6,174 nucleotides of DNA from a bacterium. Its GTDB lineage: Bacteria > Actinomycetota > Humimicrobiia > Humimicrobiales > Humimicrobiaceae. Below are positions 1 to 5,838 of the stretch, one piece after another. Both the position numbers and the translations under genes were made by a program. How positions within the stretch are numbered: position 1 is the first letter of the stretch; the number at the start of each line of letters is the position of its first letter. Location: assembly GCA_030611285.1 (NCBI GenBank), contig JAUWQC010000064.1, positions 1 through 6,174 on the forward strand, written 5' to 3'. The notes under the pieces were generated by a model that saw only the letters and a list, made by a program, of their open reading frames with translations, had not been told where the DNA came from and searched no databases.

Positions 1-371
1 ATACCTATCTCTTTTGCAGTTTTTCTTGCCAGAGGTGATATTTTAACTCTTTCAGCTGCTTCTTCAGCTTTTTTTACTTCTACTTTTTTTTTATCTTCAG
101 CTGCTAATTCCGATTCAGCTTGAGGGATTTCTTCATCTTCTTCACCTATATATGCCACCACTTCAGTTACAGGTACATCTTCCCCTTCAGCTTTTAGTAT
201 TTTTCTTAAAATTCCTGAATCATATGACTCGACTTCAATAGTCACCTTATCAGTCATAACTTCAAAGAGTACTTCCCCTGCTTTTACCTTATCCCCTTCT
301 TTCTTATGCCATTTTTCGATTTTGCCGGATTCCATAGTAAGCCCTAATTTAGGCATAATAACTTCATGCAT
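1..371 (-). CDS. acoC: Dihydrolipoamide acyltransferase (E2) of an acetoin/pyruvate-type dehydrogenase complex, N-terminal part
   Basis: This is the 5' part of a gene running off the left edge; 123 residues are visible. Residues 1-76 form a biotinyl/lipoyl domain: it starts MHEVIMPKLGLTMESGKI, and the lipoylated lysine is K42 in MTDKVTIEVES. Residues 77-108 are a charged Glu/Lys/Ala-rich linker. From about residue 109 (VKISPLARKTAKEIG) a peripheral subunit-binding domain begins. The catalytic acyltransferase domain must lie beyond the edge. In this family E2 forms the cytoplasmic core that takes the acyl group from E1 and passes it to CoA. The start is supported by a strong Shine-Dalgarno GGGAGG (positions 386-381, minus strand) at suitable spacing and by alignment with family N-termini. 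It follows E1 alpha and E1 beta in the usual order, but after a 167-nt gap with its own promoter candidate. The E2 assignment is firm. Acetoin specificity is inferred from the AcoAB-like neighbours, and pyruvate or another 2-oxoacid is possible. Confidence 0.9.
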   Translation of the reverse strand, partial: MHEVIMPKLGLTMESGKIEKWHKKEGDKVKAGEVLFEVMTDKVTIEVESYDSGILRKILKAEGEDVPVTEVVAYIGEEDEEIPQAESELAAEDKKKVEVKKAEEAAERVKISPLARKTAKEIG

Positions 372-434
372 TACTTAGTCCCTCCCACATAAAAAAATTA
401 ACTTATCAGTTACCAAATTTATAAGGTATCGCAT

Positions 435-464
435 ATTATAACCATATTTGATATTACTTATCAA
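435..464 (-). promoter_or_regulatory. Candidate sigma-70-type promoter for the E2 gene
   Basis: On the minus strand, TTGATA (464-459) is followed after 18 nt by a perfect TATAAT (440-435). The predicted start point is near 428, giving a leader of about 57 nt before the E2 start at 371. It sits inside the 167-nt gap after E1 beta, so E2 and any genes beyond it could be expressed independently of, or in addition to, read-through from upstream. AT-rich DNA gives chance -10 matches, so this is a prediction. Confidence 0.5.
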
Positions 465-491
465 TCAATAAAAATTACACCGCATTAATGT

Positions 492-509
492 TCATAATAG
501 TCATAATAG
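492..509. repeat. Two tandem 9-bp copies of TCATAATAG
   Basis: TCATAATAG occurs at 492-500 and again immediately at 501-509. The pair lies just after the E1 beta stop and about 28 bp upstream of the candidate E2 promoter. It may be a chance AT-rich duplication or a direct-repeat protein-binding site. No function can be assigned. Confidence 0.45.
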
Positions 510-538
510 CATACTGAAACTTAATAAAGCACTAATTT

Positions 539-1525
539 TTACTTAAGGAGATCTAAAATCCCTTTTTCAATCCTACTGGCACCGGGAATCATTTCCTGTT
601 CGAGCACTAAACTATATGGGACTGGACAATTTCTCCCGGCAACTCTTACCACAGGAGCATCCAGCCAGTCAAATCCTTTCTCAGATACCTGGGCAGAAAC
701 TTCACCCATAAAACCTCCAAAAATTGGCGCTTCCTCCACACACAAGAGCCTGCCTGTCTTTTTTATTGAATCCAGTATAATATCAATATCAAGAGGTCTT
801 AATGTTCTTATATCTATTACCTCGCATTCAATACTCTTCTCCTGTGAAAGTTTTTCGGCTGCCTCCAATGATTTTTGGACCATATAAGAAGTAGCAGCTA
901 TACTTATATCACTGCCCTCTCTTTTGAGGTCACCTTTTCCCAGTGGAATTTCATACATCTGGCGAGGAACATTTTGGATACATTTTTTATTTTTATAAAG
1001 CAACTTGTGCTCTATGAAAATTACCGGATTATCATCGTTTATTGATGAGATGAGGAGCCCTTTTGCGTCATATGGACAGGAGGGCATAACAACCTTCAGG
1101 CCCGGGATGTGCGTAACAAGCGCTTCCAGACTCTGTGAATGCTGAGCAGCAGCGCCTGTTCCGCCGCCCCCTGCAGTTCTGATTACAAGAGGCACTTTAG
1201 CCCTCCCTCCAAACATATACCTTATTTTAGCAGCCTGATTTGAAATTTGATCCATAGCTATGGTTATAAAATCCGAAAACATTATCTCAGCTATTGGTCT
1301 CATCCCGGTAATTGCGCTTCCGGTTGCAACTCCTATTATGGCTTCTTCAGAAATGGGGGTGTTTCTTATCCTTTCTTTTCCAAATTCCTCCAGCATTCCC
1401 ACGGTCACACCAAATGCTCCTCCATATTCTGCAATGTCTTCTCCTATAAGATAAACCCTGCTGTCTTTCCTCATCTTCTGCTGCATTGCTTCTCTTATTG
1501 CTTCAAGATAAGTCAGTTCTCTCAT
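539..1525 (-). CDS. acoB: TPP-dependent acetoin/pyruvate dehydrogenase E1 component, beta subunit (AcoB-like)
   Basis: This 328-residue protein is full length for the family. Residues 4-177 are the transketolase-type pyrimidine-binding domain and about 193-316 the transketolase C-terminal domain. Visible hallmarks are GED at 28-30, the NTPISE segment whose E60 is the expected thiamine-activating glutamate, RYMFGG (102-107) and QHSQSLE with H129. With the alpha subunit it would form the E1 heterotetramer that cleaves acetoin, or decarboxylates a 2-oxoacid, and reductively acylates E2 lipoamide in the cytoplasm. NQAAKIRYMFGG and PYDAKGLL resemble AcoB, but the subfamily boundary with pyruvate E1 beta is soft. 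The gene lies 45 nt after E1 alpha. The start MRELTY matches family N-termini, although the nearest G-rich Shine-Dalgarno candidate (GGGG, 1543-1540) is unusually far, 14 nt upstream. Confidence 0.92.
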   Translation of the reverse strand: MRELTYLEAIREAMQQKMRKDSRVYLIGEDIAEYGGAFGVTVGMLEEFGKERIRNTPISEEAIIGVATGSAITGMRPIAEIMFSDFITIAMDQISNQAAKIRYMFGGRAKVPLVIRTAGGGGTGAAAQHSQSLEALVTHIPGLKVVMPSCPYDAKGLLISSINDDNPVIFIEHKLLYKNKKCIQNVPRQMYEIPLGKGDLKREGSDISIAATSYMVQKSLEAAEKLSQEKSIECEVIDIRTLRPLDIDIILDSIKKTGRLLCVEEAPIFGGFMGEVSAQVSEKGFDWLDAPVVRVAGRNCPVPYSLVLEQEMIPGASRIEKGILDLLK

Positions 1526-1570
1526 CGCAGTAAAAATATCCCCACAAATTATAAATTATTAATAATACTT

Positions 1571-2599
1571 TCAGGCGTAAACATCATCTTCAACTTCTGA
1601 AGGTTCCGGAAAAGGGCTCTCCATGGCAAACTTTGAAGCTTCTTCTATTTGACTTATCACTTCTTTTTCTAAATCCTTATCTTCCTTTTCGGTCAATATC
1701 TCCCCCCCAATTAAAATTCTCTTATATCTTTCTATAGGATCCTTTTCCACCCACTGCCTTATTTCTTCCTTTGTTCTATAAACCTGGGCATCACTTTTAG
1801 AATGGCCCCTCCACCTGTATGTCAGACTTTCAATTAAAACAGGCCCTCTTCCAGCTCTGCACTCTCCGCTAAAATGTGAAACTGCATTGAATACCTCAAC
1901 AAGATTATTCCCATCAATAGTAAGTCCCTCTATGCCGTAAGCACATTTTCTATCCGATATTTTTTCTATATTAAATGCTTCCTTTACCGATGTTGACATA
2001 CCATAGACATTATTCTCGCAGAGGTAAATTATAGGAAGATCCCATATTGAAGCTATATTAATGGAACTATGAAATATTCCCTGATTAGCTGCGCCATCTC
2101 CAAAGAAACATATTACAATTTTTCCATTCTTTTTCATCTTACAGGTAAGTGCTGCTCCTGTGGCAATACCGATACCTCCCCCCACTACTCCATTTGCGCC
2201 AAGATTTCCTGAATCAACATCAGCTATATGCATTGACCCGCCTTTGCCCTTGCAATATCCTGTCCTCTTACCCAATAGCTCTGCCATCATTATATTCAGG
2301 TCTGCGCCTTTCGAAATACAATGTCCATGACCTCTATGAGTTGAGGTGATGTAATCATCATCATTTATGGCAGAAATTGCCCCAACAGCAGTTGCCTCTT
2401 CACCGGTATATAGATGACAGGTACCATGAATCATCCCCCTTATAATAAACTGCTCAGTTTCATTCTCAAAATGTCTTATCTGGTACATTTTCCTTAGCAT
2501 TTCTATTTTTATGCTGTCATCCAGCCCGCTAAATTTATCTTCCATTCTATATCCATCAATAGTTATATATAGTTTTTTAGCTTTTAAATCGTTACCCAT
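1571..2599 (-). CDS. acoA: TPP-dependent acetoin/pyruvate dehydrogenase E1 component, alpha subunit (AcoA-like)
   Basis: This 342-residue protein is the E1 alpha subunit. The family core starts near residue 28 (KIEMLRKMYQIRHFE). It contains HRGHGH at 88-93 and GKGGSMH at 118-124. The thiamine-diphosphate/Mg motif starts at GDG 167-169 and ends at NN 196-197. The YRWRGHSKSD loop is at 261-270. Together with the beta subunit it binds thiamine diphosphate and performs the first step of the lipoamide-dependent complex. The gene starts 3 nt after the regulator stop, and a Shine-Dalgarno AGGA overlaps the regulator's last codons, suggesting translational coupling. The N-terminus is about 20-25 residues longer than I recall for AcoA. 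M19 is an alternative start, but the Shine-Dalgarno favours M1. Substrate (acetoin versus pyruvate) is inferred. Confidence 0.93.
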   Translation of the reverse strand: MGNDLKAKKLYITIDGYRMEDKFSGLDDSIKIEMLRKMYQIRHFENETEQFIIRGMIHGTCHLYTGEEATAVGAISAINDDDYITSTHRGHGHCISKGADLNIMMAELLGKRTGYCKGKGGSMHIADVDSGNLGANGVVGGGIGIATGAALTCKMKKNGKIVICFFGDGAANQGIFHSSINIASIWDLPIIYLCENNVYGMSTSVKEAFNIEKISDRKCAYGIEGLTIDGNNLVEVFNAVSHFSGECRAGRGPVLIESLTYRWRGHSKSDAQVYRTKEEIRQWVEKDPIERYKRILIGGEILTEKEDKDLEKEVISQIEEASKFAMESPFPEPSEVEDDVYA

Positions 2600-2602
2600 A
2601 AT

Positions 2603-3547
2603 TTATCCTGAATTAATAATATTTTCTGCTGTTTCTCGGTCAGTAAACAGAATGTTAATCAGGCCGCCCCTTAAAGCGCCAAGAATAACCTTCAATTTTC
2701 TCCTGCCAAAAGCAACCCCGATAACATTTTTAACTTTTTTTAATCTATCAGGTGAAATTCTTACAATTCTCTCATCTATCTTATTAGGAACATGCTTACC
2801 ATTTTCATCTATAAAAATAAGATTAACATCTCCTACCACTCCTAAACTATCCAGATATTTAAATTCCTCTAAACTGAAACAGCCTGTTTTGATTAATGTA
2901 GAATCCGGACCTATGTCACTTAAACCTACCATAGCAGTATCAATTTTTTCAGATAACTTGATTATTTCTCTGGTATTACTATCATTTTCCACAATCTCTC
3001 TTATCTCTTTGCTGTCCAGGATGGCCGGAGAATGTATCATATAGCTTATGCTGCCAAGCCTATCAGCAATATTCTTAGCAACAGAATTAGTATGCACTCC
3101 TGTTCCTATTTTACCAAGACCTCCAATAATCGGGACTACTTTGATATCAGACTTGCCGCTTACATTAATATAATCTGATATTCCCTTAAGTGAACTGCCC
3201 CAGCCAATTCCTAAATAGCTTCCACCTGCTAATATTCTTTCGAATAAATTATTCAACGGTCCTGCCATCATCTTTAGTATTTCTTCTTTGTTGCCAGAAG
3301 CAGGAACAATAATACATTCTTTTATTTTAAATCTTTTCTCTATTTCATACTCAAGCCTGGAATAATCCTCTTTGGGCAAGTTTATTTTTATTTCTACAAC
3401 CTTATCTTTCCTTGCCTCATCTAAATATCTGGAAACCTTCGTTCTTGAAATATTTAATCTACCTGCAATCTTCTGCTGGGTTAATCCTTCTAAATAATAA
3501 AGTCTTGCAATCTTAGATAAGAATTTTTTTCTTTCTATACTATCCAT
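2603..3547 (-). CDS. SorC/DeoR-like sugar-binding transcriptional regulator
   Basis: This 314-residue protein has the SorC-family layout and a typical family length. Residues 22-42 (LTQQKIAGRLNISRTKVSRYL) form an N-terminal helix-turn-helix. Residues of about 60-312 form the effector-binding domain related to phosphosugar isomerase/deaminase folds. Characteristic segments are GIGWGSSL (113-120), VGDVNLIFIDENG (238-250) and the C-terminal ALRGGLINILFTDRETAENI (291-310). Family members such as SorC, B. subtilis DeoR and CggR bind phosphorylated sugars and mostly act as repressors, with some activators. Here the gene heads the operon of the dehydrogenase subunits and diverges from a PTS permease, so it may control both. 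The palindromes at 3566-3598 are the likely operator, implying autoregulation. Classical aco operons are instead driven by the sigma-54 activator AcoR, so this pairing is uncommon. No clear Shine-Dalgarno precedes the start, but the N-terminus fits the family. The effector is unknown. Confidence 0.93.
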   Translation of the reverse strand: MDSIERKKFLSKIARLYYLEGLTQQKIAGRLNISRTKVSRYLDEARKDKVVEIKINLPKEDYSRLEYEIEKRFKIKECIIVPASGNKEEILKMMAGPLNNLFERILAGGSYLGIGWGSSLKGISDYINVSGKSDIKVVPIIGGLGKIGTGVHTNSVAKNIADRLGSISYMIHSPAILDSKEIREIVENDSNTREIIKLSEKIDTAMVGLSDIGPDSTLIKTGCFSLEEFKYLDSLGVVGDVNLIFIDENGKHVPNKIDERIVRISPDRLKKVKNVIGVAFGRRKLKVILGALRGGLINILFTDRETAENIINSG

Positions 3548-3565
3548 AACTTATTTTAAAAAAGA

Positions 3566-3598
3566 AATTGCACAATTGTGCAGCAATTGAACATTTGC
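3566..3598. promoter_or_regulatory. Putative SorC-family operator: perfect 14-bp palindrome plus adjacent imperfect palindrome
   Basis: TGCACAATTGTGCA (3569-3582) is a perfect palindrome. It is followed directly by GCAATTGAACATTTGC (3583-3598), in which 12 of 16 positions are palindromic. Three copies of the word AATTGNNCA run through the region, at 3566, 3574 and 3585. The block covers roughly +1 to +32 of the predicted minus-strand promoter, where a bound repressor would block the regulator/dehydrogenase operon. ATTGAACA also matches the half-site I recall for the B. subtilis SorC-family regulator DeoR. Binding by the neighbouring regulator is inferred. Confidence 0.6.
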
Positions 3599-3603
3599 TT
3601 AAT

Positions 3604-3631
3604 ATTATATAAAAAAAAATCAAAATTTCAA
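3604..3631 (-). promoter_or_regulatory. Candidate promoter for the regulator-dehydrogenase operon
   Basis: On the minus strand, TTGAAA (3631-3626) lies 16 nt from a perfect TATAAT (3609-3604), and the spacer is T-rich. The predicted start point is near 3597, about 50 nt before the regulator start. The operator-like palindromes lie immediately downstream and overlap the start point. Confidence 0.55.
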
Positions 3632-3638
3632 GTTGTCG

Positions 3639-3673
3639 TTCCCTTCATCAGCGATTAATCATTTTCCCTTCAT
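3639..3673. repeat. Direct repeat TTCCCTTCAT, two copies 25 bp apart
   Basis: TTCCCTTCAT occurs at 3639-3648 and 3664-3673. The second copy overlaps the weak -35 region of the plus-strand permease promoter, and the first lies upstream of the minus-strand -35. A 25-bp period is between two and two and a half helical turns. It could be a second regulator site or chance. Confidence 0.4.
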
Positions 3674-3691
3674 TTTATATCAGATAGTAAG

Positions 3692-3697
3692 TATAAT
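3692..3697 (+). promoter_or_regulatory. Candidate -10 element for the GatC-like permease
   Basis: There is a perfect TATAAT 33 nt before the permease start. The -35 position 17 nt upstream reads TTCATT (3669-3674), a poor match that overlaps the second TTCCCTTCAT copy. This would suit a promoter needing an activator. The predicted leader is short, about 27 nt, and lacks an obvious Shine-Dalgarno. Confidence 0.4.
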
Positions 3698-3730
3698 AAA
3701 ACTTCATTAAAAACTTAAAACTTTTGTTTT

Positions 3731-5035
3731 ATGTCAACTACTTACAGGGTTATTAATTATATAATAGAACTGGGACCGGTTATCTTAATTCCGGCCACAT
3801 TACTTATAATAAGCCTTATTATCACCAGAAGACCACTTAAGAATTTAAAAAACTGCGCATTCATACTTATTGGACTGGCCAGTCTTTCTATACTGCTTAC
3901 ACTTTTTGTAAATTTCTTTGAACCCATTACTAATACCATACTACAGATAAATTCTTCAAAAGAATTTGAAATTATTGATAAAGGATGGCTTGTCTCCAAA
4001 GAAGTTATTCTAAATTCTCCTATAATTTTCCAAATAATAATAGCAGTGATAATTTTAAACTTGATTATGCTCTTCTTGAGACTTACCAGAACTATAAATA
4101 TAGATTTCTGGAACTATTGGAGCTTCCTGCTGGTAGGCTCAATTATTTTTGCAATTACAGAAATAAAATGGATAGGAATACTAATCGCAATGATAGTTGC
4201 TGCTATAACCCTTGTACTATCAGACATTTATGCGACATATATTGAGAGTTATTTTGGCTTTAAGGGTATATCTACCCCTCAGGCGCAAATTATCTGCTGG
4301 GCACCTATTTCACATCTTATTAATGTTATCTTTAATAAGATTCCATTTATCAGGAGAATCCATGTCTTTTATGAAGAAATTCAGTATAAGATAGGAGTCG
4401 TTTCAGAACCTATGGTATTAGGATTTATTCTGGGATTTATAATTGGCGCAATTACAAGGTATAAGAATTTTTATTTAAACATAGGTCCAAATCTTCTATA
4501 TGCTCTATCGAGCGGTTTAACCCTATCTATTATTATGATACTGCTTCCCAGATCGGCAAACCTGCTTCTTAAAGGTTTGGTTCCTACCATATATGATATA
4601 AAAAGTTTTATAAGCCGAAGAATTACAAAAAGAGAGTTATACATTGGTCTGGATCCTATAGTTTTAGTCGGTCAACCTTCCATAATTATGTTATCAGTTA
4701 TTATAATACCCCTGACCATTTACATTTCAACCATTCTTCCGGGAAATGCTGTGCTCCCAAAAGCAGACCTCATAATGATTCCATTTATACTAATCTGGGT
4801 CATAGCTCCGTCAAAGAGTGATATATTTAGAAGTTTTATCTCAGCAGTAATTATAATTCCAATAGTATTGTGGATAACAACTGATATGGGATATTTATTT
4901 ACTAACTTTTTCCTGAAATATAATATAGAGTTAGCAGAGGGTTACAAGAGGCTTTCAAGTATTGGCAGTAGTTCCAACATATTTTTCTGGATCCTACTGA
5001 AAATTATAGAACCTATATCTAACTTATTTTTATAA
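3731..5035 (+). CDS. PTS galactitol-family EIIC permease (GatC-like), divergent
   Basis: This 434-residue, very hydrophobic inner-membrane protein has about 10 predicted spans. Compared from memory with E. coli GatC, collinear matches include YIIELGPVILIP (10-21), IDKGW (82-86), LTRTINIDFWNYW (118-130), EPMVLGFILGFIIG (226-239), YIGLDPIVLVGQ (304-315), PGNAVLPKADL (337-347) and FRSFISAVIIIPIVLWITT (366-384). EIIC proteins carry the sugar across the membrane while partner EIIB phosphorylates it. No EIIA or EIIB gene is visible on either side, so it is an orphan in this window. Histidines recalled in GatC at PHG, GHT and VHRGN are replaced here, by Gln in PQ (183-184) and GQP (314-316) and by a Ser-Lys-Ser segment (361-363). 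The C-terminus is also shorter, lacking a final span. Substrate and PTS activity are therefore uncertain. The start aligns with GatC, though no Shine-Dalgarno precedes it. Confidence 0.85.
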   Translation: MSTTYRVINYIIELGPVILIPATLLIISLIITRRPLKNLKNCAFILIGLASLSILLTLFVNFFEPITNTILQINSSKEFEIIDKGWLVSKEVILNSPIIFQIIIAVIILNLIMLFLRLTRTINIDFWNYWSFLLVGSIIFAITEIKWIGILIAMIVAAITLVLSDIYATYIESYFGFKGISTPQAQIICWAPISHLINVIFNKIPFIRRIHVFYEEIQYKIGVVSEPMVLGFILGFIIGAITRYKNFYLNIGPNLLYALSSGLTLSIIMILLPRSANLLLKGLVPTIYDIKSFISRRITKRELYIGLDPIVLVGQPSIIMLSVIIIPLTIYISTILPGNAVLPKADLIMIPFILIWVIAPSKSDIFRSFISAVIIIPIVLWITTDMGYLFTNFFLKYNIELAEGYKRLSSIGSSSNIFFWILLKIIEPISNLFL

Positions 5036-5040
5036 AATTG

Positions 5041-5523
5041 TTATTCACCTTTTCTTCTGGTAATCCTGTGGATATATTCCGTATATAAATTTTTTCGAAT
5101 GGTCGGTTTCCCCCCAAAAATATTAATCCCATTTCTTTCCAGAACCAATCTTATTTTTTTATCATTATGCATAATAATATCTCTTACATCTATCAGGTTT
5201 GTCCTGGTTACCCATAAATCTGATTCCTGAGAGATATATGGAAAAAAAGAGTAAGTTTTTATAATCTTTTTCCAGGGAATTTTTATCCTGTCAACCAAAT
5301 CTATATAATTGATATCCGGGACTTTTTTTATAATGACCCTGGCCTGATTCAATATTTCTAAGTTAACTTTTTTTTCAATTCTTTTAAGATTGTATGAAGA
5401 TATTGCTAAAAAGATTCCGTAAGCAATTACAAACGGAATTATAAATTGATAAGACCTGGATAAAAAACTGATAATATATTTTCCTATTTTACCTAAAAAT
5501 ACTTCCAGCCAGATGTTAGTCAT
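5041..5523 (-). CDS. Hypothetical protein with one membrane segment
   Basis: I do not recognise this 160-residue protein. The N-terminus (1-24) is partly hydrophobic with basic residues. Residues of about 26-43 form a clear membrane span. Residues 44-160 are a polar domain rich in Lys, Arg and Ile, ending in a basic tail (HRITRRKGE). No cleavable signal peptide or catalytic motif is evident. Basic residues flank both ends of the span, so its topology is ambiguous. It starts 32 nt after the tRNA-Ala gene on the same strand and may be transcribed with the tRNAs if the T-tract after tRNA-Ala is leaky. It converges with the permease gene, only 5 nt separating the stops. No Shine-Dalgarno is seen, and an in-frame stop lies just upstream, so the start is limited to this ATG or a later codon. 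The length of the open frame supports a real gene, but function is unknown. Confidence 0.65.
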   Translation of the reverse strand: MTNIWLEVFLGKIGKYIISFLSRSYQFIIPFVIAYGIFLAISSYNLKRIEKKVNLEILNQARVIIKKVPDINYIDLVDRIKIPWKKIIKTYSFFPYISQESDLWVTRTNLIDVRDIIMHNDKKIRLVLERNGINIFGGKPTIRKNLYTEYIHRITRRKGE

Positions 5524-5546
5524 TTTTTTATTACATATGTATTAAT

Positions 5547-5555
5547 AAAAAAAAT
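5547..5555 (-). terminator. T-tract immediately after tRNA-Ala, possible terminator
   Basis: One A after the encoded CCA, the minus strand reads eight T residues (5554-5547). No separate hairpin is present, so the tRNA acceptor and T arms would have to act as the structure before the U-tract. It may end the tRNA transcript or only reduce read-through into the 160-aa gene. Confidence 0.35.
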
Positions 5556-5631
5556 TGGTGGAGATGAGCGGGATCGAACCGCTGACCTCCTGCTTGCAAG
5601 GCAGGCGCTCTCCCAGCTGAGCTACACCCCC
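5556..5631 (-). tRNA. tRNA-Ala (anticodon TGC)
   Basis: A 76-nt cloverleaf with encoded CCA. The acceptor GGGGGTG pairs with CATCTCC (two G-U pairs). The D arm reads GCTCAGCTGGGAGAGC. The anticodon stem CCTGC/GCAGG encloses the loop CTTGCAA, with TGC at 5598-5596. The T arm is GCGGTTCGATCCCGC. The discriminator base is A. It decodes GCN alanine codons and lies 14 nt after tRNA-Ile on the same strand, almost certainly in the same transcript. Confidence 0.98.
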
Positions 5632-5645
5632 ACAACTTAAGAAAC

Positions 5646-5722
5646 TGGTGGGCCTATCTGGACTCGAACCAGAGGCCTCATCCTTATCAGGGATGCGCTC
5701 TAACCAGCTGAGCTATAGGCCC
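5646..5722 (-). tRNA. tRNA-Ile (anticodon GAT)
   Basis: A 77-nt cloverleaf with encoded CCA. The acceptor GGGCCTA pairs with TAGGCCC. The D arm reads GCTCAGCTGGTTAGAGC. The anticodon loop CTGATAA gives GAT at 5688-5686. The T arm is TCTGGTTCGAGTCCAGA. The discriminator base is A. It decodes AUU and AUC. The Ile(GAT)-Ala(TGC) pair is the one commonly found in 16S-23S spacers, but no rRNA lies in this window. Confidence 0.98.
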
Positions 5723-5745
5723 CATCCGAATTTTTAACAGAGGAC

Positions 5746-5774
5746 AAAATAACAATTTAATATACTTTTGTCAA
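5746..5774 (-). promoter_or_regulatory. Promoter for the tRNA-Ile/tRNA-Ala transcript
   Basis: On the minus strand, a perfect -35 TTGACA (5774-5769) is separated by 17 nt from TATTTT (5751-5746), a 4-of-6 match to the -10 consensus. The predicted start point is near 5739, about 17 nt before the mature tRNA-Ile 5' end. The consensus -35 and ideal spacing suit a strongly expressed stable RNA unit and argue that the tRNAs do not depend only on read-through from upstream. Confidence 0.65.
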
Positions 5775-5810
5775 GGCAAACCCACCGTAATACATAAATG
5801 TAAATTGATT

Positions 5811-5838
5811 TTAAAAAATAAAAGCTATCTACCTTTTA
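5811..5838 (-). terminator. Weak candidate intrinsic terminator after the DUF3566-like gene
   Basis: On the minus strand, TAAAAG (5838-5833) can pair with CTTTTA (5824-5819) across an 8-nt loop, followed directly by six T residues (5818-5813). The stem is only 6 bp and nearly all A-T, and it includes the stop codon of the upstream gene. Termination is plausible but weak. Confidence 0.3.

Noticed and set aside
1555..1566. ATTATTAATAAT palindrome between E1 alpha and E1 beta
   Set aside because: It is all A/T, has no loop or T-run that would make a terminator, and is expected by chance in such AT-rich spacers.
1247..1600. Plus-strand open frame of 117 codons
   Set aside because: It overlaps the well-supported E1 beta gene on the other strand, and its Ser/Tyr/His-rich composition with no motifs is typical of an antisense shadow.
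2511..3044. Plus-strand open frame of 177 codons
   Set aside because: It is antisense to the SorC regulator and the start of E1 alpha. Its Leu/Ser/Pro/Ile-rich translation looks like a shadow and no start signal is present.
3566..3583. Possible sigma-54 -24/-12 promoter, as expected for AcoR-driven aco operons
   Set aside because: The TTGCAC-like word has no GG at the -24 position and belongs to a perfect palindrome. A good sigma-70-type promoter is next to it.
3757..4394. Short open frames overlapping the permease (3757-3999 minus, 3985-4245 and 4212-4394 plus)
   Set aside because: They lie within the GatC-like coding frame, which has collinear family matches throughout, so they are shadows.
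5036..5040. Bidirectional terminator between the convergent permease and 160-aa genes
   Set aside because: Only 5 nt separate the stops and I found no stable inverted repeat with a T-run there.
5532..5541. TACATATGTA palindrome between tRNA-Ala and the 160-aa gene
   Set aside because: It is short and AT-rich with no second site. It is too close to the start codon to be a convincing promoter element.
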